A DNA stretch of 64,000 bases, from assembly GCA_938016265.1 (NCBI GenBank), contig CALLWB010000036.1, forward strand, positions 1 to 64,000. Direction: 5' to 3'. The notes under the pieces are model-generated. The model was not told the origin of the DNA. It searched no databases and was given only the letters and a program-made list of their open reading frames with translations. Positions 9,289 through 17,711 of the stretch are shown here, one piece after another (the first letter of the stretch is position 1; each line of letters opens with the position of its first letter). The stretch is from an uncultured Saprospiraceae bacterium. GTDB taxonomy: Bacteria > Bacteroidota > Bacteroidia > Chitinophagales > Saprospiraceae. The translations under genes were made by a program, and so were the position numbers.

Positions 9289-10011
9289 ATGAGAATTATG
9301 AACTATATACACTCATTCAGACATCAACTAAAGGCGATACCCTTCCTTCTATTGCTGTCTTTATTTGTAGGACAATCTGCATTTGCTCAGGTGCCTGAAC
9401 AAAACGAAACCTACCTACAGGAAGAAATGGTGGAACGATCTTTCGATAAGGAAGAATGGAAATCCATCACGGAAGGAGTCACCTTCGACAAAAAAGAGAA
9501 GAAAGAAAAAAAGAAAGAGAAAGCAGATACCCCCACACCCATTTTTACAGGATTTGGTGATGGCGTGAAGTATTTTTTCTATGGTTTAATGATTTTAATC
9601 CTGGCCGGAATTCTAATCAAAATTTTCACGAGCAAGGTTCAATTAACCAATAAAAAAGTGCAATCGACCCGGCCATTCAATATAGAAGAGGTGGAAACCA
9701 ACCTGCATGAATCGGATCTCGATCGATATCTAAGAGAGTCACTAGCCAACAAGTCGTACCGGACAGCCGTTAGAATCTACTACCTGATGATCATCAAAGA
9801 ACTATCTAGTAATGGAATGATCAACTGGAAAAAAGATAAAACGAATCGTGAATATATTAGCGAAATGCGCAGTCAAAAAGGGTTTGAGTCTTTCAGAGAC
9901 ATCACAAGAACATTTGACAAGGTTTGGTATGGAGAATTTAATATCCAACAAAATGACTTTGCACAAATCGGCCCTAAGTTTGAACAGTTTATTACCCAAA
10001 TTAAATCCTAA
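9289..10011 (+). CDS. DUF4129 domain-containing membrane protein
   Basis: The 240-residue protein has a signal-like hydrophobic N-terminus ending SAFAQ (about residue 34), a highly charged linker rich in Lys and Glu (about 62-80), a single membrane helix (about 95-113) and a C-terminal domain. In that domain, YRTAVRIYYLMIIKELSSNG followed by KTNREYISEM is characteristic of DUF4129, a cytosolic helical domain resembling a half of protein-glutaminase-linked proteins. Two ATGs are available (9289 and 9298); the first is given. It starts two bases after the SpoIIM-like stop and ends eight bases before the DUF4350 gene, which indicates tight co-expression. Confidence 0.85.
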   Translation: MRIMNYIHSFRHQLKAIPFLLLLSLFVGQSAFAQVPEQNETYLQEEMVERSFDKEEWKSITEGVTFDKKEKKEKKKEKADTPTPIFTGFGDGVKYFFYGLMILILAGILIKIFTSKVQLTNKKVQSTRPFNIEEVETNLHESDLDRYLRESLANKSYRTAVRIYYLMIIKELSSNGMINWKKDKTNREYISEMRSQKGFESFRDITRTFDKVWYGEFNIQQNDFAQIGPKFEQFITQIKS

Positions 10012-10019
10012 GAAGCAGC

Positions 10020-11351
10020 ATGAAAAACGACAATAGACCGGTTATTTTTGGTGTTGGTGCAGTTACTATATTGTTATTGTCCTACTTCATAATGACCTAC
10101 AATCCTGAGCGATACGATTGGTCCGAAACGTATGAAACGGAAAACACGGAAGAGAAAGTAAAAAAACCGTACGATATTTCCATTATTCATCAAATGCTCA
10201 ATACCTACTTTCCTGAAAAGGAAATGAAAACAATTGAGGAGTCATTGGTCAACACACTTCCATTAGAAGAAGGAACACACGCTAATTATGTATTCATTGG
10301 AAAACGGCCGTACTATGATAGTGTGAAACTGGATCGGATACTTGATTTTGCTGGGATTGGAAATTCTGTTTTCATTTCTTCCAGATCACTTCCTAAAGGG
10401 TTGATGACAAAGATCAAAGAAGTGCACTGCGGTCAAGATGTTGAAGAACAAAACTACGACTTCGATGAGGTAGGAAATCTGTTTGATGAACGATTGTCGG
10501 GTGGGGGATATCAGAAGTTTGCGGATACGTCAACTTGGGTAAACTATTCACATAACGATTTGTATATCGACAAACCTATTTCTTATAAGTATAAGCATCG
10601 ATATGGAAAACAGCTATACTATTGGGACTATTTCGACGAAGATGCTTTTTGCAATGGGATGCTTGACTATGCAGAACTTAGTTTTCTAGAACCTCACCGA
10701 GTTAATTTTATTAAAGTTCCCTACTTGAGAGGCTTTGTTTATTTGCATACTACACCTCTTATGTTTACCGATGTTCAAATGGTGCGTGAAGAGGCGTATG
10801 CTTCTGCCGGAAAAGTATTTTCCCATCTTCCTGAAGGAGATATCTATTGGGATAATGTTAGCAGAGTACAAGCAGGAGAAGGCAATTTCCCTGGGAGAAA
10901 CTCCGATTGGACGCCTTACCAATATATGTTGTCTCAGCCTGCATTGAAATGGGCATGGTACACCCTTTTGGCAATGTTTGGTTTTTACCTGTTGTTTAGG
11001 GCAAAGCGCAAGCAACGAGTTATTCCAGTATTAGAAAAAAATACAAATACCTCTCTCGAATTTATCAAAACGGTTGGCCGACTTTATTTCTTACAAAATG
11101 ACCATCGTAAGCTAGCCGGACAGAAGATGAAGCTCTTTCTGGCCTATGTGCGCGATCATTATTCGATTCCCACACAGAATATCGATAGTGATATGAAACA
11201 ACGACTTGCCAACAAATCAGAAATACCGCTTAAGTTGATTGAAGAAATCTTTAGCAGATATCAACGCATACAGCGCGCCCCGGATGTCTCTACCACCCAC
11301 TTGGTGAATTTTCACTTTGCTGTAGAGGATTTTTATAAAAAAAGTAAATAA
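10020..11351 (+). CDS. DUF4350 domain-containing membrane protein
   Basis: The 443-residue protein has an N-terminal helix (about residues 8-27), a large extracytoplasmic domain, a second helix (about 306-323) and a cytoplasmic helical tail. The segment with FIGKRPYYDSVKLDRILDFAGIGNSVFISS matches the DUF4350 fold, related to class-I glutamine-amidotransferase-like domains but without visible catalytic residues. It lies between DUF4129 and MoxR genes, the usual order in Bacteroidota for this cluster. Function is unknown; a scaffold or regulatory role for the adjacent MoxR/DUF58 system is inferred. Confidence 0.75.
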   Translation: MKNDNRPVIFGVGAVTILLLSYFIMTYNPERYDWSETYETENTEEKVKKPYDISIIHQMLNTYFPEKEMKTIEESLVNTLPLEEGTHANYVFIGKRPYYDSVKLDRILDFAGIGNSVFISSRSLPKGLMTKIKEVHCGQDVEEQNYDFDEVGNLFDERLSGGGYQKFADTSTWVNYSHNDLYIDKPISYKYKHRYGKQLYYWDYFDEDAFCNGMLDYAELSFLEPHRVNFIKVPYLRGFVYLHTTPLMFTDVQMVREEAYASAGKVFSHLPEGDIYWDNVSRVQAGEGNFPGRNSDWTPYQYMLSQPALKWAWYTLLAMFGFYLLFRAKRKQRVIPVLEKNTNTSLEFIKTVGRLYFLQNDHRKLAGQKMKLFLAYVRDHYSIPTQNIDSDMKQRLANKSEIPLKLIEEIFSRYQRIQRAPDVSTTHLVNFHFAVEDFYKKSK

Positions 11352-11369
11352 TAAAACGTAGATAAGTAC

Positions 11370-12377
11370 ATGGAAGAACAACCACAACCGCAACCAGCAG
11401 CAACCAATGTTTGGAATAGGAATGCCGCTGAAATCGAAAAAGTAAGAAGTTCCGTAGACCGAATCAAGGACGAAATTCACAAGATCGTCATTGGTCAGGA
11501 TGAAATGTTAGACCTGCTTCTTATTGGTCTGTTTACAGGTGGCCACGTCCTAATTGAAGGCGTCCCTGGTATCGCAAAAACACTGACCGCGAAATTGCTC
11601 GCGCAAACTTTAGCTGTCGATTTTTCAAGATTGCAGTTTACACCAGATTTAATGCCGACCGATGTAGTCGGAACAGCTGTTTTTAATATGAAAACGTCTG
11701 AATTTAAGTTCAACCCAGGACCCATTTTCTCTAACGTTATCCTAATTGATGAGATCAACCGGGCCCCTGCAAAAACGCAATCCGCCTTGTTTGAGGTGAT
11801 GGAAGAACGGCAAGTGACGGTAGACGGAGTCACTCACGGTATGGAATATCCATTTTTCGTAGTAGCCACCCAGAACCCCATAGAACAGGAAGGAACCTAC
11901 AAACTTCCAGAAGCGCAAATGGACCGTTTCTTATTCAGAATAAAAATGACCTATCCTTCTCTGGTAGAAGAAATTGCGATCCTAAACAAGTTTAAAGGTG
12001 ATTTCGATAGCGATCAGGTGAAGACCATCGGAAGTGTATTCAACAAGGATGAATTGAAGGCTTGCCGCGAAATTATTGAGGGTATTCACATCAAAGATGA
12101 ATTGATCCAATACATCGCCAAAATCGTCAATAACACGAGAAATAATGGAGATTTGTTCCTAGGAGCTTCTCCAAGGGCTTCCTTATCGATAATGAAAGCT
12201 TCTAAGGCTTATGCCGCTATGAATGATCGGGATTTTGTAACCCCAGACGACATTCAGTTTGTAGCAACTTCTGTACTTAACCATAGAATTATTCTGACGC
12301 CGGAACGAGAGATGGAAGGTTATACCGTAGAGGACATTATTAAAGATATTATTGAAAAGATCGAGGTGCCCAGATAA
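11370..12377 (+). CDS. MoxR family AAA+ ATPase
   Basis: Cytoplasmic AAA+ chaperone-like ATPase of 335 residues. The Walker A motif GVPGIAKT is at 64-71, Walker B VILIDEIN around 123-130 (Asp127, Glu128), and sensor-1 VATQNPIEQEGTY follows, all typical of MoxR. A Pro/Gln-rich N-terminal tail (EEQPQPQP) precedes the core. MoxR proteins work with von Willebrand-like or DUF58 partners in maturation or insertion of protein complexes, and the DUF58 gene follows directly. The gene lies 18 bases after DUF4350 and is part of the same operon. Very secure assignment; the client is unknown. Confidence 0.95.
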   Translation: MEEQPQPQPAATNVWNRNAAEIEKVRSSVDRIKDEIHKIVIGQDEMLDLLLIGLFTGGHVLIEGVPGIAKTLTAKLLAQTLAVDFSRLQFTPDLMPTDVVGTAVFNMKTSEFKFNPGPIFSNVILIDEINRAPAKTQSALFEVMEERQVTVDGVTHGMEYPFFVVATQNPIEQEGTYKLPEAQMDRFLFRIKMTYPSLVEEIAILNKFKGDFDSDQVKTIGSVFNKDELKACREIIEGIHIKDELIQYIAKIVNNTRNNGDLFLGASPRASLSIMKASKAYAAMNDRDFVTPDDIQFVATSVLNHRIILTPEREMEGYTVEDIIKDIIEKIEVPR

Positions 12378-12407
12378 TTCGAGTTCTTGTAACGTGAAAA
12401 TTTGACT

Positions 12408-13742
12408 ATGCTTAATGTTATTAAAAATACATATTTGACCAATCGGTTTTTTATGGGATTGGGAGGAACGGCGGTGTTGTTTGCACTAAGTTTCGGCATC
12501 CCTATTCTTTTTCCGGTAGCACAAACGGCCCTAGCTTTGTTTGGGTTGTTTTTTGTGGCGGATCTAGCCATTACCTTCAATCCGAGTTTTGTCTTGTCTT
12601 GTAAGCGGAAATTACCTAAGGTACTCTCGCTGAGCGACGAAAACACGGTCAATCTGGAGTTGGACAGTTCTTTCAATATTCCTTTAAAACTGGAAGTTGT
12701 TGATGAATTGCCGATACAATTTCAAGATCGGGATTTTAATGTTGAATTGAGCTTAAAACCAAGAGAAAAGCGGTCCATTTCATATTCTGTTCGGCCAGTA
12801 GAACGAGGAGAATATCATTTTAATAATGTGAATATTTTTGCTTCTTCACCGATCGGACTTGTCCAAAAACGACATGTCAAGGAATTGAAGAAAACGGTGC
12901 CAGTGTATCCTTCTATTTTACAAATGGAGCATTTTGGACTAATGGCCGTTTCCAAAGTTTCCAGTTTTGAAGGCATCAAAAAAATCAGACGCCTTGGCCA
13001 TAGTTATGAGTTCGAACAAATCAAAAACTATGTGAAGGGAGATGACTATCGAAGTATCAACTGGAAAGCTACTGGTCGCAAAAACCAGATAATGGTCAAT
13101 CAGTACGAGGATGAACGGGCACAGCAGGTATACTTGATGATTGACAAAAGCAGGGTCATGCATATGCCTTTTGAAGGGATGAGCCTTTGTGATTATGCAA
13201 TCAATTCTAGTCTAGCGATTGCTAATATAGCACTGCATAAGCATGACAAGGCCGGGCTGATCACGTTTTCAGACAAAATCGGGACCACAATTCGTGCAGA
13301 ACGCACACCTGCCCAACTGCGCAAGATCTTAAATGCACTGTACAACGAGAAAGAGCGTAATCTGGAGGCCAATTATGAGCTGCTTTATCGGTCAAGCCGG
13401 AATATCATAAAAGGTAGAAGTCTGGTCTTTTTGTTTACCAACTTCGAAAGTATGTATGCGTTGGAGCGAATGCTGCCTATTTTGAGAAAGATGAATTCAC
13501 TGCATTTATTGGTGGTCGTGTTCTTTGAAAATACAGAGATCACTGAATTCAGCACTACAAAATCTGAGGATTTGGAAGGGATTTACTACCAGACCGTAGC
13601 CCAACAATATGTAGCAGAGAAACAACAAATCGTTCAAAAATTACGTCAACACAAGATACAAACCATCCTTACTCAGCCACAAGACCTATCACTAAATACG
13701 ATAAACAAATACCTGGAACTGAAGGCAAGAGGTATGATTTAA
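12408..13742 (+). CDS. DUF58 domain-containing protein (MoxR partner)
   Basis: The 444-residue protein has two N-terminal membrane helices (roughly residues 15-60), a beta-rich middle, and the DUF58 signature in RRLGHSYEFEQIKNYVKGDD followed by YRSINWKATGR. A downstream vWA-like region begins YLMIDKSR, which keeps only part of the metal-site DxSxS motif. The ATG at 12408 is preferred to the in-frame TTG two codons upstream. DUF58 proteins are the standard partners of MoxR ATPases, and the gene follows moxR by 30 bases. The pair is thought to act in assembly or quality control of envelope or metal-containing complexes; no specific client is apparent. Confidence 0.9.
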   Translation: MLNVIKNTYLTNRFFMGLGGTAVLFALSFGIPILFPVAQTALALFGLFFVADLAITFNPSFVLSCKRKLPKVLSLSDENTVNLELDSSFNIPLKLEVVDELPIQFQDRDFNVELSLKPREKRSISYSVRPVERGEYHFNNVNIFASSPIGLVQKRHVKELKKTVPVYPSILQMEHFGLMAVSKVSSFEGIKKIRRLGHSYEFEQIKNYVKGDDYRSINWKATGRKNQIMVNQYEDERAQQVYLMIDKSRVMHMPFEGMSLCDYAINSSLAIANIALHKHDKAGLITFSDKIGTTIRAERTPAQLRKILNALYNEKERNLEANYELLYRSSRNIIKGRSLVFLFTNFESMYALERMLPILRKMNSLHLLVVVFFENTEITEFSTTKSEDLEGIYYQTVAQQYVAEKQQIVQKLRQHKIQTILTQPQDLSLNTINKYLELKARGMI

Positions 13743-13761
13743 TCTTAAACAATTTCTAGCA

Positions 13762-14523
13762 ATGCAAAATCTTGATAACCTGATAAATGGAAATTATCAA
13801 CTTGATCCTGTTCAACACATTAAGGATGCCATTGAAATTTTCAAGAAAAATGTGGGTGGGTTTATTCTCTATTTAATATTGGTTTATGGGCTAATGATGG
13901 CTTTAAATTTTGTGCCTGGAGTTAATTTTGCGGTGAGCTTAATAACCCCTCTCTTTTTTGCAGGGTTCTATATCGTAGCACATAAGATTTTTAGAAATGA
14001 ACCTTTTGAATTTACCAACTTCTTTGACGGTTTTAGAGGAGATCATACTGGTCAAATAGTATTAGTGGCCTTAGTAACGGCGCTGATTTCTATTGGTATT
14101 TTCATCCCTTTTGGAATTGTAGCTTTCGTTACTATGTCTATGTTTGGTTTAGTAGATGCAGTTCCATCCTTAGGAGCTGGATCAGGCATAGCAATCTTCC
14201 TTCTAGTTGTCCTGTTCTTTGCAGCGATTTGTTATATCCTTGTGGCTTGGTTTTGGTCGTATCAATTTGTGATTTTTCACAAAATGAAATTTTGGGATGC
14301 GATGGAAGCTAGTAGAAAAATTACAAGCAAAAAGTTTCTCCATTTCATAGGGTTTGGGTTATTACTTTCCTTGTTTAATCTAGGTGGTATGTTGGCGTTG
14401 GGTGTCGGATTGTTGTTTACGGTGCCTGTTTCTATGATTGCAATATATACTTCTTTTGAGGCAGTTGTTGGAACGGATGAATTGGATCCGCAAGACGAAT
14501 TGCTTAGGCATTTGGTAGAGTAG
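13762..14523 (+). CDS. Hypothetical multi-pass membrane protein
   Basis: The 253-residue protein has about five to six hydrophobic helices after a short soluble N-terminus (LDPVQHIKDAIEIFKKN). The layout of an N-terminal amphipathic region, then helix pairs with FFDGFRGD between them, and KMKFWDAMEASRK near residue 175 resembles the DUF975-like or uncharacterised integral membrane proteins of Bacteroidota. It starts 19 bases after the DUF58 gene and is probably the last gene of that operon. I recognise no catalytic residue. Function unknown. Confidence 0.75.
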   Translation: MQNLDNLINGNYQLDPVQHIKDAIEIFKKNVGGFILYLILVYGLMMALNFVPGVNFAVSLITPLFFAGFYIVAHKIFRNEPFEFTNFFDGFRGDHTGQIVLVALVTALISIGIFIPFGIVAFVTMSMFGLVDAVPSLGAGSGIAIFLLVVLFFAAICYILVAWFWSYQFVIFHKMKFWDAMEASRKITSKKFLHFIGFGLLLSLFNLGGMLALGVGLLFTVPVSMIAIYTSFEAVVGTDELDPQDELLRHLVE

Positions 14524-14725
14524 ATCAATATTCCAATTCCTAAAACTACTACCTAAGTATATTAACTTTAATTGAAAAAGGAAGCACCCCAACAGGACAA
14601 TTTTGGGCTAAAGTCAACAAATTTAATCTAAACCTCCACTGGATAAATCAAGTGGCAATTTATTTCCTACTTAGAAGTAAGATACCAGGTCATTTTGTTG
14701 GTTTATTTAAATCAAAAAATATTAG

Positions 14726-14733
14726 TAGCTTTG
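14726..14733 (+). promoter_or_regulatory. Candidate -7 box for the SlyD-like gene
   Basis: TAGCTTTG matches TANNTTTG exactly. A TTG at 14698-14700 lies 25 bases upstream, slightly further than the usual -33 spacing. If used, the leader to the preferred ATG at 14912 would be about 170 bases. Confidence 0.4.
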
Positions 14734-14911
14734 CCGTCAAAATGAGGTTGTTTCACTATTGTTGAAGGACTTCAATATTTACATAACCAGTAAATGCTCA
14801 AAATTATCTTCCAATCGATTTTTGCTACTAATGAATTTTGCTCCAAAGAAACTCGTTACGCAACTCGAATACACAGAATTTAGCTTTGGACCTTTGCGAA
14901 AACAGTATAAA

Positions 14912-15418
14912 ATGATTGCAGGTAAAGACAAGGTGGTAACGCTGCTCTACCAACTAAGAAAAGATTCAAAAGCAGGTGACCTAATCGAAGAAACACCAAA
15001 GGAAAAACCCTTCGTGTTTTTATTCGGCATAGGACAATTACTACCTGAATTTGAGCAAAACCTAAATGGACTAAAATCAGGAGATAATTTTTCATTCGGT
15101 ATCACTAGTGAGAATGGTTACGGCAATGTAAACCCGGAAGCAATTGTCGATCTAGATAAAAATATCTTCGTCATCGATGGTAAATTGGCAGAAGACCTGC
15201 TTGTTGTTGACAAAGTGATCACGATGCGCAACGAAGAAGGCCAGCCCATGAATGCCCGTATCGTAGAAGTCAAAGAAGAACACGTGAAAGTTGATTTTAA
15301 CCATCCAATGGCAGGCATCAACTTACATTTTACAGGAGAAGTAATGGAGGTGCGTGAAGCGACGGCAGAAGAACTGGATCATGGCCATGTGCACGGACCA
15401 GGAGGCCATCATCACTAG
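14912..15418 (+). CDS. SlyD-like FKBP-type peptidyl-prolyl cis-trans isomerase
   Basis: Cytoplasmic prolyl isomerase and chaperone of 168 residues. The N-terminus (KVVTLLYQLRKDSKAGDLIEE) is the first FKBP strand; the domain then shows FLFGIGQLLPEFEQNLNGLK and a SlyD-type insert-in-flap region (YGNVNPEAIVDL), and returns at FNHPMAGINLHFTGEV. The C-terminus is His-rich (HGHVHGPGGHHH), as in metal-binding SlyD proteins. The frame is open upstream to a TTG at 14759 and an ATG at 14831, but SlyD proteins begin just before the KVV strand, so 14912 is chosen. The gene stands alone and ends before a strong shared terminator. Confidence 0.88.
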   Translation: MIAGKDKVVTLLYQLRKDSKAGDLIEETPKEKPFVFLFGIGQLLPEFEQNLNGLKSGDNFSFGITSENGYGNVNPEAIVDLDKNIFVIDGKLAEDLLVVDKVITMRNEEGQPMNARIVEVKEEHVKVDFNHPMAGINLHFTGEVMEVREATAEELDHGHVHGPGGHHH

Positions 15419-15487
15419 GAAATTCCATCACGACCTCTCACAGTATTGAACGACAATTCAAGAAGTGAAGGAGCTGTGACTATGCCT

Positions 15488-15536
15488 ATAAAACGAAACA
15501 GAGATTAGCTTTTAGCTAATCTCTGTTTCGTTTTAT
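15488..15536. terminator. Bidirectional terminator hairpin
   Basis: A perfect 23-base inverted repeat (15488-15510 and 15514-15536) with a three-base TTT loop lies between the convergent SlyD-like and lipoprotein genes. A/T tracts at its base make it suitable for both strands. Confidence 0.85.
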
Positions 15537-15617
15537 ATCTCCGCTAATATCTTTTTCTCTGTATTATAACGGGTGAATGATAAACAATAGGTGATGTGAG
15601 TTTGAATCAAATCATCC

Positions 15618-16241
15618 CTACTTCGCTTTTTGTGGCTTGGATAAATCAAACGCTACTCCAAAACGTTTTTTCCCGGATCTCGCAAAGCTGTAGCTGAATG
15701 TATTTTTATTCTGATCAAGGTCAAGAAACCATTCATTTTTTGCAGCCTTTGGGATCATCTTAGCGGTCGCTTTGTCTGCTGGGAAGGTTTGGCTGGACGC
15801 TGATCCTTTGGCATTGTTGCTATCTCCGCCAAACATAGTGATTTTCTTAGGATCTCCATTGTCTTTTCGAATGTCATGTTTTAATCTTAAGCCATTGGCC
15901 GTATTCGTCAGTTTCCAGGTTTGTGATTTGTCTTCTCCTTGGCTGTAGGCGATACTGATCTCCTTGTCATTGCAATATTCAAAAAAGGCAATAAATGGTT
16001 TTCCCTGGAAGAATTCTGGTTGAGGAGAATAGGTCAATTTTCCTCGGTAGGCTTTCCCACAATAAGCAGACAGATCTTTGAAAAATTGCTGCTCTTTGGT
16101 AAGTACTTTCTCGACTTTTGTTTCAGTGACTGCAGGAGCTTCTGCTTTTGGACTTTTTTGATCAGTAGCCGTATCACCAGCACATCCCCAAAATAAAAGG
16201 ACAGTAAGGACAAGGAGAAGTACTCGGTAAGTGGTTTTCAT
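15618..16241 (-). CDS. Hypothetical lipoprotein
   Basis: The 207-residue protein has a lipoprotein signal peptide: charged start, hydrophobic core and lipobox LFWGC with acylated Cys20. A Lys/Glu/Pro-rich linker (about 28-50) follows, then a compact domain with SAYCGKAYRGKLTY and AFFEYCNDKEISI, two Cys and many beta-like stretches. I do not recognise a named domain, though the YCGKAYRGK region resembles short conserved proteins of Bacteroidota. Mature protein is predicted to be in the periplasm or outer membrane. It follows the 146-residue membrane protein gene by 14 bases, so the two are probably co-transcribed. Confidence 0.75.
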   Translation of the reverse strand: MKTTYRVLLLVLTVLLFWGCAGDTATDQKSPKAEAPAVTETKVEKVLTKEQQFFKDLSAYCGKAYRGKLTYSPQPEFFQGKPFIAFFEYCNDKEISIAYSQGEDKSQTWKLTNTANGLRLKHDIRKDNGDPKKITMFGGDSNNAKGSASSQTFPADKATAKMIPKAAKNEWFLDLDQNKNTFSYSFARSGKKRFGVAFDLSKPQKAK

Positions 16242-16255
16242 GAGATTGATTTATA

Positions 16256-16696
16256 TTAAAATAGTTCGTGTAAATACATACTGTGTTTGAAAACGAAAAC
16301 ATGGACTACCAGCCAAATCATGGACAGTATCCGAGCGGGATTGACCAACTTAGGATAGGCACGCACAATGTAATATCCAAGGACAAGCGCCAAAGGGTCC
16401 GCGATCAATCGATTGGCCCAAAACTCTACCCCTTGAAACCAATCTTCTACTCTTTGTCCTGCTAATCCTGTTTCCAAATAATGTTCTAGCGTTTCCCAGG
16501 CAAAAGCCAATAGCAATACACCCACCAAATCAAAATATTTGGTCACTACTTGAGCGCTAGAAAGTCCTAGTTTAGAATCAAAAACTTTATTGTTCTGAAG
16601 GGCAACCAAAGAACCAATAGAAAGACCCGAAAGAATGTGTTCAAACGTCCATACATCAAATATGGCAACCGTTTTCCACCCGAAAAATAACTCCAT
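16256..16696 (-). CDS. Hypothetical membrane protein
   Basis: The 146-residue protein has about four hydrophobic segments. A conserved-looking core reads FAWETLEHYLETG followed by GVEFWANRLIADPLALVLGYY. His, Glu, Trp and Asp residues within or at the edge of helices suggest a functional polar site, but I cannot name the family. It is the first gene of a two-gene unit with the lipoprotein downstream. A TAGTTTTG box (16701-16708, complement) lies only a few bases before the ATG, which would imply a leaderless transcript if it is used. Confidence 0.65.
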   Translation of the reverse strand: MELFFGWKTVAIFDVWTFEHILSGLSIGSLVALQNNKVFDSKLGLSSAQVVTKYFDLVGVLLLAFAWETLEHYLETGLAGQRVEDWFQGVEFWANRLIADPLALVLGYYIVRAYPKLVNPARILSMIWLVVHVFVFKHSMYLHELF

Positions 16697-16700
16697 AGCG

Positions 16701-16708
16701 CAAAACTA
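16701..16708 (-). promoter_or_regulatory. Possible -7 box very close to the ATG
   Basis: Reads TAGTTTTG leftward, matching TANNTTTG, followed by CGC as in other boxes of this window. It ends five bases before the start codon, so its use would give a leaderless message. It may be a chance match. Confidence 0.25.
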
Positions 16709-16802
16709 ACTAAATAATTGGTTATTAGGTATCCCTGAATAAAGTTATTTTACTTTCGTGAATACTTCTGAAAATTAAGTGCTTGTGTGGTTGTTGGGCC
16801 CT

Positions 16803-17471
16803 CTATTTCTCGGTGGTGCAGTTTTGTTTTACTCCTTTTTTATATTTGCATTCTTCTACTAGAGTGCCTGCAGCGTCGTAGAATTTCCATTTTCCACAGC
16901 GTTTACCCTTCTTCATTTTTCCTTCTTGTCGGCCTTCAGAGACGTCAAAACGTTGGTAACCTTTTCGGGACTTGATGTCTTTGATAAAGGCCATTTCAGT
17001 ATCAAACCGTTCCATGTTTCTTCCTTCTATATTTTCAGGAATGTTGAGGCTTCTCGAACAGAGCCCAGTACCGTGTCGTCCGTTTTCTAGAAGGCGGCCC
17101 CAAATATACCAAGTTTCTCCTTCTGCAAAGCTATAGCCACATGAAGCACCGTCAAAACCTGTTTGTATTTCTATACTTGTTGAAGTCCCGTCTGCTTTGA
17201 TGCGGTCAGTAATATCAAATGTTGCCACTTTAAGGTAATTCTCCTTGTCCACCATTACACTGGTCACCTTTCCAATAAAAATAAGATCCGCATTCATATA
17301 TTCATCAAAAGTGAGGTCACCAGGAGGGCGGCAGCTACAAGCTATTACACTCACAGAGACAAGCAATAGGAGCGTAGTCAATAAAATAATCAACATTTCC
17401 TTCGCAACAGTGGAGGCGTTGTTTGCTTTAGCAATAGCATAAGATTTATTTCGATGATTCCAGCTTTTCAT
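16803..17471 (-). CDS. NTR/TIMP-like domain protein with C-terminal MORN-like tail
   Basis: The 222-residue protein has a hydrophobic export segment (about residues 26-44) ending in VIAC, then a Cys-rich domain beginning C-S-C. It contains DLIFIGKVTSV, GFDGASCGYSFAEGETWYIWG and CSRS, which together resemble the netrin/TIMP-like (NTR) fold. The last 40 residues (GRQEGKMKKGKRCGKWKFYD) look like one YwqK/MORN-type repeat. VIAC fits a lipobox, so the mature N-terminus would be lipidated Cys45; alternatively a free Cys could act as in TIMP proteins. An in-frame ATG at complement 17394-17396 would give a more normal signal peptide and may be the true start. Function unknown. Confidence 0.65.
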   Translation of the reverse strand: MKSWNHRNKSYAIAKANNASTVAKEMLIILLTTLLLLVSVSVIACSCRPPGDLTFDEYMNADLIFIGKVTSVMVDKENYLKVATFDITDRIKADGTSTSIEIQTGFDGASCGYSFAEGETWYIWGRLLENGRHGTGLCSRSLNIPENIEGRNMERFDTEMAFIKDIKSRKGYQRFDVSEGRQEGKMKKGKRCGKWKFYDAAGTLVEECKYKKGVKQNCTTEK

Positions 17472-17655
17472 AATATATGTTCTTTGTTTTTGTAGTACTA
17501 ATCAACAATCCGGCCAAGGCCATACTATTTAAAGCAATCTAATAAAATTAATCCAAACATATTGGACAAAATAGTTTTTACTTGTATTGGAATAATTCGA
17601 CTGATCTACATAGATTAAACAGAAAGCTAGAGTTGACGGGCATCCTTTAATAAAA

Positions 17656-17691
17656 ATAGCTCCAAACAACATTTAAAGTGCTTGGAGCTAT
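17656..17691 (-). terminator. Terminator of the first M36 peptidase gene
   Basis: A ten-base inverted repeat (atagctccaa / ttggagctat) lies just beyond the peptidase stop codon. It is followed, reading leftward, by a T-rich tract. Confidence 0.75.
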
Positions 17692-17711
17692 CAAGAAAAT
17701 TATAGAATCAG

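Noticed and set aside
14759..14911. N-terminal extension of the SlyD-like protein
   Set aside because: SlyD proteins begin right before the KVV strand; the extension is not FKBP-like and starts with TTG.
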